A DNA stretch of 32,234 bases from Marinilabiliaceae bacterium (GTDB lineage: Bacteria > Bacteroidota > Bacteroidia > Bacteroidales > Marinilabiliaceae): positions 1-32,234 of the forward strand of contig JALVBA010000101.1 of NCBI GenBank assembly GCA_027010905.1, written 5' to 3'. Numbering within the stretch: the stretch's first letter is position 1; the number at the start of each line of letters is the position of its first letter. The position numbers and the translations under genes are program-made. Under the pieces are notes generated by a model, which saw only the letters and a program-made list of their open reading frames with translations, made no database searches and was not told the DNA's origin. Shown piece after piece: positions 24,533 through 32,075 of this stretch.

Positions 24533-26640
24533 TAGCCCATCCTTAAAGTTATAGTCTTACCCTTCCTGAATCTACCTCCCGGTGTCAGCGATTGGTGACT
24601 CACCCTACCTGCACCCCTGACATTTACTTTCAGTCCTGCATTTTCAAGGACACAAACAGCATCCTTTGCTCCCATACCTCTCACGTCAGGCACCAGACCT
24701 CTCGGTATAATTTTAGGTCGCAACAGAATATCGTACTCACGAGCCCTTGTTGACAACCACTCAGAATCAACATCTTTATTCTTAATATTTATCTTTATAT
24801 CATCGAATACCGCCAGCAACTCCTCTTTTTTACCCCCTTTAGAGTATGGCATACTGTTGGACGCCTCTATCTCAAGGTCTTCGGCAATCTCCTGCCGGTC
24901 GAAACTCTGAGCATACACTCTGTCGGATATTCCTTTAAAAACAGTACCTGCCACCACATTGGCATAATAGACATTTTTAGATGGTGCATTAACCACAACA
25001 ATGCAGCTATAGACGGGTTTGTCTGCCGGAAAGTAACCCACAAAAGTACCCTGATACTCTACTCTGTTTTTATGATATCCGCTTGTACCACTCGCTATCT
25101 GTGCAGTACCGGTTTTCCCGGCAATTTTATATTTATCACTTTTTATATTTGTGGCAGTTCCGCGTTCCACAACTCCCATCAATACTTCATGAACTTTCTC
25201 AACTGTACTTTTTGAGCATATTGAGGGATTTAGTACCTGCGGCTCAAATCTCTTAACCACATCACCATGGTCGCGTATCTCCTTTACAAACATAGGTTTT
25301 ACCTTAACCCCATTATTGGCTATTGCATTGTAAAAAGTTAAAATTTGCAAAGGTGTCATCTGCACCTCATATCCTATAGACATCCAGGGGAGAGATACTC
25401 CTGACCAGTACTTCTCGCCGGGGAATCGAAATACAGGAGCGCCTTCACCGGCGATATCCAGCTCAAGAGGTTTGTTCAGCCCCATGGAGAATATTCTCTC
25501 AACATATTTTGCCTGATTACTTTTATAGTTATCGTAAATCATCCTTGAGATACCGATATTTGATGATTTCTCAAATGCCTCACGAACGGTAATTTTTCCA
25601 AGGCCACCATGATGACTATCTCTCATTATCCGGTCGTAATATCTGTAAGTTCCATTTCCGGCATCAATAGTATCGTCGAGTGTTACCACTCCATCTTCGA
25701 GGGCAACTATCATTGATGCAAGTTTAAATGTAGAGCCGGGCTCTGTTGCATCACCCACTGCAAAGTTGTACGCCTCAGAGTATTTACCTGATGATGTACG
25801 CATCAGGTTTGCAATAGCTTTAATCTCTCCTGTTTGCACCTCCATCAGCACAGCTACGCCGTAACGAGCCTCCTGCTTTTCAAGCTGTCTGAGCAGAGCA
25901 TTCTCCGTCATATCCTGCAACTCTACATTTATGGTAGTTATAATATCTTTCCCGTCAATGGAAGGAATCTCCTCGCGGTTAATCCAACGACCGGCAATTT
26001 TAGTGTATGTTCCGGCTCCGTTTACTCCCCTCAGATACTTCTCGTAGGCTTTTTCCAAACCGGCTTTACCTCCCAACTCTTTATTTCCGTAAATAGAGCC
26101 AATAGTTCGTGAAGCCAGCAGTCCGAATGGTTTCTCACGGCTATCGAACTGCTCTACAATAAAGCCACCAACGTTTTTCCCTAGATTAAAAAATGGAAAC
26201 TGTTTAACTTTCTGAAGTTCGGTGTAGGAGATTTTCTTTCTGTTAACGAGGTAGTATCGCTTACCTGCCCTTCTTGCTTTTTTCAAGTTATTAAGGTATG
26301 TCTGTGATGATTTATCCCTAAAGAACTTTGACAAATGATTAGCGAGGCTTCTCACGTTTTTATTGAATACACCCTGCGTTAGTCCTCCCGCAAGCATATC
26401 CATGTGAATACGGTAACTAGGAACAGAGCAGGCAAACTCCCTGCCATCATCAGAGAGGATATTTCCTCTGTTGGCAACTATCTCTTTCTTCATCGATTTA
26501 AGCACAGCAATCTTCTTCTTCAGCTCTCCCCCTTTAACATACTGCAAATTAAATATACTCATAATAACGAATACAGCCACGGCAAAGACTAAGATGTAAA
26601 GAACACCAAAACGCAAAATTATATTTTTCTTTCTATCCAT
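24532..26640 (-). CDS. ftsI: Division transpeptidase (class B PBP, FtsI/PBP3) with PASTA domain
   Basis: This 702-residue class B penicillin-binding protein has one N-terminal membrane anchor (about residues 11-30), a dimerisation region and a transpeptidase domain with all three active-site motifs: STFK (Ser303-Lys306), SSN (359-361) and KTGT (509-512). It crosslinks septal peptidoglycan with FtsW. A single PASTA domain closes the protein (about 645-702, from VPDVRGMGAKDAV to the end). PASTA domains are absent from E. coli FtsI but are found in the Bacteroidota form. The gene starts 6 bp after the FtsL-like gene. Confidence 0.96.
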   Translation of the reverse strand: MDRKKNIILRFGVLYILVFAVAVFVIMSIFNLQYVKGGELKKKIAVLKSMKKEIVANRGNILSDDGREFACSVPSYRIHMDMLAGGLTQGVFNKNVRSLANHLSKFFRDKSSQTYLNNLKKARRAGKRYYLVNRKKISYTELQKVKQFPFFNLGKNVGGFIVEQFDSREKPFGLLASRTIGSIYGNKELGGKAGLEKAYEKYLRGVNGAGTYTKIAGRWINREEIPSIDGKDIITTINVELQDMTENALLRQLEKQEARYGVAVLMEVQTGEIKAIANLMRTSSGKYSEAYNFAVGDATEPGSTFKLASMIVALEDGVVTLDDTIDAGNGTYRYYDRIMRDSHHGGLGKITVREAFEKSSNIGISRMIYDNYKSNQAKYVERIFSMGLNKPLELDIAGEGAPVFRFPGEKYWSGVSLPWMSIGYEVQMTPLQILTFYNAIANNGVKVKPMFVKEIRDHGDVVKRFEPQVLNPSICSKSTVEKVHEVLMGVVERGTATNIKSDKYKIAGKTGTAQIASGTSGYHKNRVEYQGTFVGYFPADKPVYSCIVVVNAPSKNVYYANVVAGTVFKGISDRVYAQSFDRQEIAEDLEIEASNSMPYSKGGKKEELLAVFDDIKINIKNKDVDSEWLSTRAREYDILLRPKIIPRGLVPDVRGMGAKDAVCVLENAGLKVNVRGAGRVSHQSLTPGGRFRKGKTITLRMG

Positions 26641-26646
26641 TACTTG

Positions 26647-27024
26647 TTATTCCGGTACATATAAAACTCTCGGAGGCTCAGTCAGCTCATTCAACTCAAC
26701 TCCCCTGGCTCTCATCCTCTCCAGCACTTCGCTCTGTTTGCTCATCGACATCAGGTCGGATGATGTTGTAACGGCCTCGTACCTTAACTCCTTAACCTCA
26801 CGGTTCAGCATGTAAAGCTCATTTTGTAATCTCTCAACGGTGTAGTGATTACTGATATAAAGAAATCCCAATGCTACCCCGAGAAAAATAAAATATATCT
26901 GACCGGTAAACAGCTTTTTGGTAAGCAACCTACCATTCATAACATCCTTAAAGGTCACCGTTTTAAGCTCCTGCAACTCTTCGCTGGAATTCACAAAATC
27001 CTTAAATTGAAATAACTTTTTCAT
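26647..27024 (-). CDS. ftsL: FtsL-like division membrane protein
   Basis: This 125-residue bitopic protein has a cytoplasmic N-terminus of about 40 residues, one membrane segment (about 42-59, QIYFIFLGVALGFLYISN) and a short coiled coil (about 62-84, VERLQNELYMLNREVKELR). Sequence similarity to FtsL of Proteobacteria is not expected, but topology, size and position between rsmH and the PBP gene are those of FtsL. FtsL pairs with a DivIC/FtsB partner and FtsQ to activate FtsWI. Its start overlaps the rsmH stop by 4 bp. Confidence 0.85.
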   Translation of the reverse strand: MKKLFQFKDFVNSSEELQELKTVTFKDVMNGRLLTKKLFTGQIYFIFLGVALGFLYISNHYTVERLQNELYMLNREVKELRYEAVTTSSDLMSMSKQSEVLERMRARGVELNELTEPPRVLYVPE

Positions 27025-27926
27025 ATCCTCTCTGCTACTCTAAGTTTTGCACTTCGTGCTCTGTTATTTCTACCAATCTCATCATCCGAAGGAACAATTA
27101 CCTTTCTGTTTATGGCTCTAAGCGGAACATCCGCATTTCCATAAATATCAGTTATCACCTCCGAGCTTTTGAATCCACCTGTTTTAATAAAATTTTTCAC
27201 CAGCCTGTCCTCAAGGCTGTGATAGGATATAATAACCAGTCGACCACTCTTTTTTAGTAGTGCCGGACATTGTGCCAACGTCTCCTCTAATACTGCCATC
27301 TCTTGGTTCACCTCAATGCGAAGTGCCTGAAAAACTTTTGCCAAAAATTTTGAAATATCCTTTTTAGGAGCAATCTTTTCGGCCACCCCCTTTAAATCAT
27401 CTGTATACCTAAACGGGTTGTTCAGCCGTTGTGAAGTTATCTCTCTTACAAGTCTTCCTGCATTTTTTATCTCTCCGTACACCGAGAAGATTCGTTTCAA
27501 GTCACTCGCCTCATAGTTGTTCAGAACAGCGGCAGCATCCTTTATTGCAGAGCTATTCATTCGCATATCCAAAGATCCTTTGAAACGAAAGGAGAATCCT
27601 CTTTCGGCAACATCAAAATGGTGAGACGAAACTCCCAAGTCACCTAAGATACCATCGACCTCCTCAATATTCAGATATCTCAAAAAGTTTGTCAGATATC
27701 TGAAGTTATGCTTAACAAAAATAACTCTTGGGTCGTCGGGTCTATTTTCATGGGCATCCTCATCCTGGTCAAAAACAATCAGTTTACCATCTCCAATACG
27801 TTTAAGTATCTCGCGACTATGACCTCCTCCTCCGAATGTAAGGTCAACATACACTCCTTCGGGCTGTATTTCAAGTCCGTCTACTGACTCCTTCAACAAA
27901 ACAGGTATGTGGTATTGTTCGCCCAT
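27021..27926 (-). CDS. rsmH: 16S rRNA m4C1402 methyltransferase
   Basis: RsmH (formerly MraW) methylates N4 of C1402 in 16S rRNA. This 301-residue protein has the N-terminal YHIPVLLKESVDGL, the S-adenosylmethionine loop DLTFGGGGHS (about residues 28-37), the family motif GILGDLGVSSHHFD and the C-terminal SYHSLEDRLVKNFIK. The end of the protein (NNRARSAKLRVAERI) is also typical. It starts 11 bp after mraZ, the usual first pair of a dcw operon. Confidence 0.97.
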   Translation of the reverse strand: MGEQYHIPVLLKESVDGLEIQPEGVYVDLTFGGGGHSREILKRIGDGKLIVFDQDEDAHENRPDDPRVIFVKHNFRYLTNFLRYLNIEEVDGILGDLGVSSHHFDVAERGFSFRFKGSLDMRMNSSAIKDAAAVLNNYEASDLKRIFSVYGEIKNAGRLVREITSQRLNNPFRYTDDLKGVAEKIAPKKDISKFLAKVFQALRIEVNQEMAVLEETLAQCPALLKKSGRLVIISYHSLEDRLVKNFIKTGGFKSSEVITDIYGNADVPLRAINRKVIVPSDDEIGRNNRARSAKLRVAERI

Positions 27927-27937
27927 TGCATTATTAA

Positions 27938-28405
27938 CTAATCCGGTTTAACACCGTCGCTATTTCCCAAAATCCTCTCTGCCAACTGCCCTAGCTCATC
28001 CGGTTCAACATCCAAAGAATTAAACTCGTTATCGTCCCATATTTCAATATGACTGTCTACACCAACAAGAACAACTTCGCCGCCAACTCCTATCTGCTCC
28101 TTCAGCCTTCGGGGAATTAATATCCTTCCATTGGAATCGAAACTCACCTCAGCCAATCCTTTAAAGAAGGCTCTGATAAATTTATTGTGATCACGATTGT
28201 ATGTATTCAGCTTAGCTCTTATCTTCTCCAGCTCTCCCTCCCACTGGTTAAACGGAGTTAAAACAAGGCAGTTCTCAAACAGGTCTTTACGCACAACAAA
28301 GCGGTCGCTTCCGTTGGTCACCATTATCTTTTTAAATGGTGATGGAAGCACTATCCGTCCTTTAGCATCGAGCTTACATGAAAAGTCACCAATGAAGGCT
28401 GCCAT
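27938..28405 (-). CDS. mraZ: Transcriptional regulator MraZ
   Basis: This 155-residue protein has two SpoVT-AbrB-like halves, each with the DxxGR-type signature: KLDAKGRIVLP near residue 11 and SFDSNGRILIP near 88. MraZ proteins form rings and bind short direct repeats upstream of their own operon, usually to repress dcw transcription. I set the start at 28405 (MAAFIGDFSCKLD), the family N-terminus. The frame is open to 28462, but that longer start lies inside the MraZ-type repeats and upstream of the candidate -7 box, so it should not be translated. It is the first gene of the operon. Confidence 0.94.
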   Translation of the reverse strand: MAAFIGDFSCKLDAKGRIVLPSPFKKIMVTNGSDRFVVRKDLFENCLVLTPFNQWEGELEKIRAKLNTYNRDHNKFIRAFFKGLAEVSFDSNGRILIPRRLKEQIGVGGEVVLVGVDSHIEIWDDNEFNSLDVEPDELGQLAERILGNSDGVKPD

Positions 28406-28420
28406 AATATTTCTATTTAT

Positions 28421-28454
28421 CAAAAGGTAAAAGTAGTGATTATTTAAACCACAA
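28421..28454 (-). promoter_or_regulatory. Candidate promoter of the dcw operon
   Basis: On the minus strand TACCTTTTG (28429-28421) resembles the -7 box TAnnTTTG with one extra T, and TTG lies at 28454-28452, 22 bp upstream. Both are slightly off the ideal. The -7 box is 15 bp before the mraZ start codon, and the -33 element lies inside the repeats bound by MraZ, which would explain repression. Confidence 0.45.
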
Positions 28455-28482
28455 CCAACCATTTTACACCACTTTATCCCAC
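28443..28482 (-). promoter_or_regulatory. MraZ operator: four 10-bp direct repeats
   Basis: Read on the minus strand, four adjacent 10-bp units run GTGGGATAAA, GTGGTGTAAA, ATGGTTGGTT, GTGGTTTAAA. Known MraZ sites are TGGGN or GTGG-type repeats at 10-bp intervals upstream of mraZ in E. coli and mollicutes. The array lies upstream of the candidate promoter and overlaps its -33 element. Confidence 0.85.
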
Positions 28483-28563
28483 TTGTTGAAAACTTTTTTC
28501 TAAAAAAGAGTGGTCATACTCCTTTTTTCAGAAATAAAACAGGTGCATTTAAGTTTTTTTTTC

Positions 28564-28571
28564 TATACTTG
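28564..28571 (+). promoter_or_regulatory. Possible -7 box of the acyltransferase operon
   Basis: TATACTTG at 28564-28571 differs from TAnnTTTG by one base and lies 48 bp before the first gene. No good -33 element is visible. A small palindrome ATGATT/AATCAT (28587-28603) lies in the presumed leader. Weak evidence. Confidence 0.3.
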
Positions 28572-28619
28572 ATATCATCAATAAAAATGATTGTTTTAAT
28601 CATCTGAAGATGCAAAAAA

Positions 28620-29450
28620 ATGACAACACCAGATACCAAAAAGTTTATAGATATTGACAATGTATTTGCATCAAAAAATCCTAAGATGTACAAGTACATC
28701 CCTAAATTCCTGCTCTCTTTCCTGAAGCAAATTGTTCATCAAGAGGGGATAAACGATTTTATAAACCGCAACAAACACAAGCAAGGGCTTGACTTTGCAG
28801 AGGCCATAGCAGAAGAGTTTTCGGGAAGCTACTCCTCATCAGGGCTGGAGAATATACCATTGGACAATCGCTATATCTTTGCAGCCAACCATCCTCTGGG
28901 AGGTTTAGACGGTATGGTATTTTTAACTGAAGTTGGCAAGAGATTCCCTAAGGTTCTGTTTCCGGTTAATGATATCCTTCTGAATCTTACAAACTTGAAG
29001 TCTCATTTTGTACCTATCAATAAGCATGGTGCACAAGGACGTGAAGCAGCCAGACTGTTAGAGGAGGCTTACGCTTCAGACAATCAGATACTGATGTTTC
29101 CGGCAGGGTTGGTAAGCAGAAAGATTGATGGTAAGATAACTGACCTTGAGTGGAAACGAAACTTCATTAAGAAGGCAATACAACACAAACGAGATATTAT
29201 TCCGGTATACATATCAGGGCAAAACAGCAACTTCTTTTACAACCTTGCTAATTTCAGAAAGAGGCTGGGAATTAAATTAAATATCGAGATGCTGTTTTTA
29301 CCAAAGGAGCTTTTCAAAAGTATTAACAAAGAGATAACACTGAAATTCGGGCAGCCGGTTAAATGGGAAGAACTTAACAATGGTTTGAAACCACAAGAGT
29401 GGGCTCAAAAAATCAAGGAACTAACCTATAACCTGACAAAAAACAATTAA
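28620..29450 (+). CDS. glsA: PlsC-like O-acyltransferase, probable glycine-lipid GlsA
   Basis: This 276-residue protein is of the glycerolphosphate/lyso-ornithine O-acyltransferase type. The catalytic block FAANHPLGGLDG lies at residues 88-98; His91 and Asp97 are separated by five residues, not the usual four of HX4D. A second block, LMFPAGLVSRK, lies near residue 160 and corresponds to the FPEGTRS motif. In Bacteroides an O-acyltransferase (GlsA) and an N-acyltransferase (GlsB) encoded side by side make glycine lipid: GlsB adds a hydroxy fatty acid to the amino acid, and GlsA esterifies the hydroxyl. This gene is followed after 24 bp by a GlsB-like gene, which supports the assignment over phosphatidic-acid synthesis. 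Ornithine or serine could also be the head group. ATG at 28620 lies in an A-rich context. Confidence 0.75.
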   Translation: MTTPDTKKFIDIDNVFASKNPKMYKYIPKFLLSFLKQIVHQEGINDFINRNKHKQGLDFAEAIAEEFSGSYSSSGLENIPLDNRYIFAANHPLGGLDGMVFLTEVGKRFPKVLFPVNDILLNLTNLKSHFVPINKHGAQGREAARLLEEAYASDNQILMFPAGLVSRKIDGKITDLEWKRNFIKKAIQHKRDIIPVYISGQNSNFFYNLANFRKRLGIKLNIEMLFLPKELFKSINKEITLKFGQPVKWEELNNGLKPQEWAQKIKELTYNLTKNN

Positions 29451-29474
29451 CTTTGTATTTAAACATTTAAACAT

Positions 29475-30416
29475 ATGAATAAGTCAAAGCCTGTAATACA
29501 ACCCTTTCCTAAAAAGGAGATTTTGTCTGAACTTACAGATAACCTGTTTGTACGATACACAAACAAAGGGAACAACAAGATATATGACTTTACTGCTCAT
29601 GACGCACCAACTCTGATGCAGGAGGTAGGGAGGCTTAGGGAAATTACCTTCAGGTTGGCAGGAGGTGGCACCGGCAAGCCGGCTGACATTGACGATTACG
29701 ATATGGCAAAGACACCATACCGTCAGTTGATAGTCTGGGATCCCGATGAGCAGGAGATACTTGGGGGTTATCGTTACCTATTGGGAAATAACCTGCCTAA
29801 AAATGATAAAGGCGAAGTTGTTTTGGCAACATCACGCCTGTTCCATCTTTCAGATAAATTCATAAATGAGGTATTGCCTCACACCATCGAGCTGGGTCGT
29901 TCATTCGTGCAACCTCAGTATCAGTCGAGTAAAGCAGGTGCTAAGAGTCTGTTTGCTCTTGATAACCTTTGGGACGGATTAGGCACACTGATAATTCACT
30001 ACCCCGAAATGAAATATTTTTTCGGCAAAGTAACTATGTACACACACTTCAATCAGGAGGCAAGAGATTACATTCTTGGTTTTATGAAGATCTATTTCAG
30101 AGACAAAGAGAATTTGGTATATCCTCATTCACCCGTTAAGATATCATTCACTAACGATCAGTTGAAAGAGATTTTCTCAGAAAACAGTTTTGAAGAGGAC
30201 TACAAAATATTGAGTAAAAAAGTTCGTGAACTAGGCGAGAACATACCACCTCTGATAAATGCCTATATGGGACTGTCGCCATCAATGAGAACTTTTGGAA
30301 CTGCCATCAACGATCGTTTTGGCGATGTTGAAGAGACAGGCATTATCATAACGATAAAAGATCTCTACTCACAAAAGGTTGGCAGACATGTTTCGTCTTA
30401 CAAGAAAAAGGAGTAA
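29475..30416 (+). CDS. glsB: GNAT-like amino-acid N-acyltransferase, probable glycine-lipid GlsB
   Basis: This 313-residue protein belongs to the hemolysin/OlsB group of acyltransferases (Acetyltransf_5 type). Typical blocks are VGRLREITFRLAGGGTG (about residues 51-67), DDYDMAKTPYRQLIVWD (about 73-89), EILGGYRYLLG, and TIELGRSFVQPQYQ near 138-151. OlsB proteins move a 3-hydroxyacyl chain from acyl carrier protein to the amino group of ornithine; in Bacteroides the homologue GlsB uses glycine. With the O-acyltransferase upstream this forms a two-step lipid pathway at the inner membrane. The head group cannot be read from sequence. It is spaced 24 bp after glsA and 8 bp before the flavoprotein gene. 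Confidence 0.78.
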   Translation: MNKSKPVIQPFPKKEILSELTDNLFVRYTNKGNNKIYDFTAHDAPTLMQEVGRLREITFRLAGGGTGKPADIDDYDMAKTPYRQLIVWDPDEQEILGGYRYLLGNNLPKNDKGEVVLATSRLFHLSDKFINEVLPHTIELGRSFVQPQYQSSKAGAKSLFALDNLWDGLGTLIIHYPEMKYFFGKVTMYTHFNQEARDYILGFMKIYFRDKENLVYPHSPVKISFTNDQLKEIFSENSFEEDYKILSKKVRELGENIPPLINAYMGLSPSMRTFGTAINDRFGDVEETGIIITIKDLYSQKVGRHVSSYKKKE

Positions 30417-30424
30417 TCACATAA

Positions 30425-31924
30425 ATGATTATGACAACTGACAAGATGTATGATTTGGTAGTAATTGGCAGTGGACCTGCCGGGTTTGCAGCTGCCTCAA
30501 GAGCTCTCGACTTTGGGATGGACGTATGCCTCATTGAAGGTACCAACCTTGGTGGAACAGGTATAATTAACGGAGTTCTCACATCCAAAACTATGTATGA
30601 GCTTTCGATGGATTACTCAGTAGCCGCTAGAATTGACAGGGGTTACAGAGCCGGAAATCTGACTGTAAATTACAATGAGGTAAAGAAAACCATCGTTCAG
30701 GCTGCCAAGGAAAAACAATACCAAATGCTCAGTCAGATTGAGTCATACTCACCCGACAAACACGCTAATGGTTCAGTAATACTAGAGAAAGGTTGGGCAA
30801 ATTTCATTGATGGACATTCTGTAAAGATAACAGGTGGCGAGAGTGGTAATAAAATTATCAGAGGCGAAAATTTCATTGTAGCTACAGGATCGAGGCCACG
30901 TCAATACCCGGGGCTTGAAGTTGACGGAAAACGGATTATCACCTCTGACCACATACTTGATTTAGAGAAGTTCCCCGAGAGAATGCTCATTCTCGGCTCG
31001 GGAATAATCGGTTGTGAATTTGCCACTATCTTCTCAAATTTTAAACAGACGGAGGTACACCTGCTAGACAGGGCGAAGCGTGTACTGCCCTATGAAGATA
31101 ACGATGTAAGTGATTTTGTCTCTGACAGTCTGGAGAAGAACGGAGTGATAATTCACCACACAGCAACATTAAGAGAGATAAAAAAACATGACAACTATCT
31201 AGAAGTGATTCTTGATTACGAAAGTGGTAACAGCAAGGTGTTTGAGGTTGATGTTGCACTTGTTGCAATCGGCAGAGAGCTTAACACTGACAACTTAGGT
31301 CTGGACAAGATTGGAATTACATCAAAAGGTAACGGCTCAATCTCAATTGGTGATGACTGTATTCTGAAAAATGACAAAGATATCTGTAACGTATATGCTG
31401 CAGGAGACATTACCGGACATATGCAACTATACAGCATTGCCGAATATCAGGGAAGGCTGGCAGTAGAGAAAATTACTGATTCACCAATATATTTGGCAGA
31501 CTACTCACACATGTCGACACTAATGTTTTTCAAACCCGAAGTGGCAGCCGTTGGTGCAAACGAGAAGATTCTTAGGGCAAAGAAGATACCGTACAAGGCG
31601 GCATACTACTCAAATAAACTGGTAAACCGTGCCGTGGCTATGAGAAGTACCGGTGGTTTTGTAAAGATACTTGTTAGTGGTGATGAGAAACAGGATATTC
31701 TGGGCATGCGGGCTGCCGGACCACAGGCGTCATCGTTTATTGTTGCTGTTGCTCACCTGATAAGTAAAGGTTCAAGCCTACAGGAAGCACTAAAAATTTT
31801 CTATCCTCACCCCAGTTTGCCTGAGGGTATACAAGAGTGTTTACGATCGCTCAGTAACAGGTCTATTTACAAGCCAAAGGCCTTCCCAAATCTCATTAAC
31901 ATCAGAGAGTGGAAACCGGAATAG
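30425..31924 (+). CDS. Lipoamide-dehydrogenase-like flavoprotein lacking the redox disulfide
   Basis: This 499-residue protein has the fold of pyridine nucleotide-disulfide oxidoreductases: FAD loop VIGSGPAG (13-20), NAD(P) loop ILGSGIIGCEFA (about 189-200), second FAD motif VYAAGDITG, and dimer-interface PHPSLPE with His462 and Glu467 in the catalytic positions. The active site normally reads GGTCLNVGCIPSK; here residues 43-55 read GGTGIINGVLTSK, so both cysteines are replaced (Gly46, Val51). It therefore cannot reduce a disulfide in the usual way. It could be a transhydrogenase-like enzyme or act on another substrate. It starts 8 bp after glsB and is probably cotranscribed, which suggests a link to lipid or membrane redox chemistry. 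ATG at 30431 is an alternative start. No T-tailed terminator follows at once. Confidence 0.88.
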   Translation: MIMTTDKMYDLVVIGSGPAGFAAASRALDFGMDVCLIEGTNLGGTGIINGVLTSKTMYELSMDYSVAARIDRGYRAGNLTVNYNEVKKTIVQAAKEKQYQMLSQIESYSPDKHANGSVILEKGWANFIDGHSVKITGGESGNKIIRGENFIVATGSRPRQYPGLEVDGKRIITSDHILDLEKFPERMLILGSGIIGCEFATIFSNFKQTEVHLLDRAKRVLPYEDNDVSDFVSDSLEKNGVIIHHTATLREIKKHDNYLEVILDYESGNSKVFEVDVALVAIGRELNTDNLGLDKIGITSKGNGSISIGDDCILKNDKDICNVYAAGDITGHMQLYSIAEYQGRLAVEKITDSPIYLADYSHMSTLMFFKPEVAAVGANEKILRAKKIPYKAAYYSNKLVNRAVAMRSTGGFVKILVSGDEKQDILGMRAAGPQASSFIVAVAHLISKGSSLQEALKIFYPHPSLPEGIQECLRSLSNRSIYKPKAFPNLINIREWKPE

Positions 31925-32050
31925 ATAAATAGTGTGTCCTTTTCGGTTATTCTTAATACATCCGATTGACAACCATTACTCAGTGTTTTTGTCACAATTT
32001 TTGCATCCGTAAAAATATGCGCAAAAAAATATTATATTTTACTTTTTATA

Positions 32051-32075
32051 CCCGGGGCTTCACCCCGGGCTATTA
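32051..32075 (+). repeat. GC-rich hairpin, fourth YTTCA-CTATT palindrome and intron 5' exon
   Basis: CCCGGGG (32051-32057) pairs with CCCCGGG (32063-32069) around loop CTTCA, followed by CTATTA. Stem length, loop and flank match the middle hairpins at 10268, 11839 and 11987 (minus strand). It lies about 125 bp after the flavoprotein gene and could end its transcript, although no T-run follows. The intron begins right after CTATTA. Confidence 0.8.

Noticed and set aside
28406..28462. Longer MraZ reading frame starting at 28462
   Set aside because: The 19 extra residues do not match the family, and this stretch holds one MraZ-type repeat plus the candidate -7 box, so it should be upstream of the transcript start.
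28514..28699. Small minus-strand ORF of 61 codons between mraZ and glsA
   Set aside because: It overlaps the start of glsA and the presumed promoter, is rich in Ile/Phe from AT-rich DNA, and resembles no protein I know.
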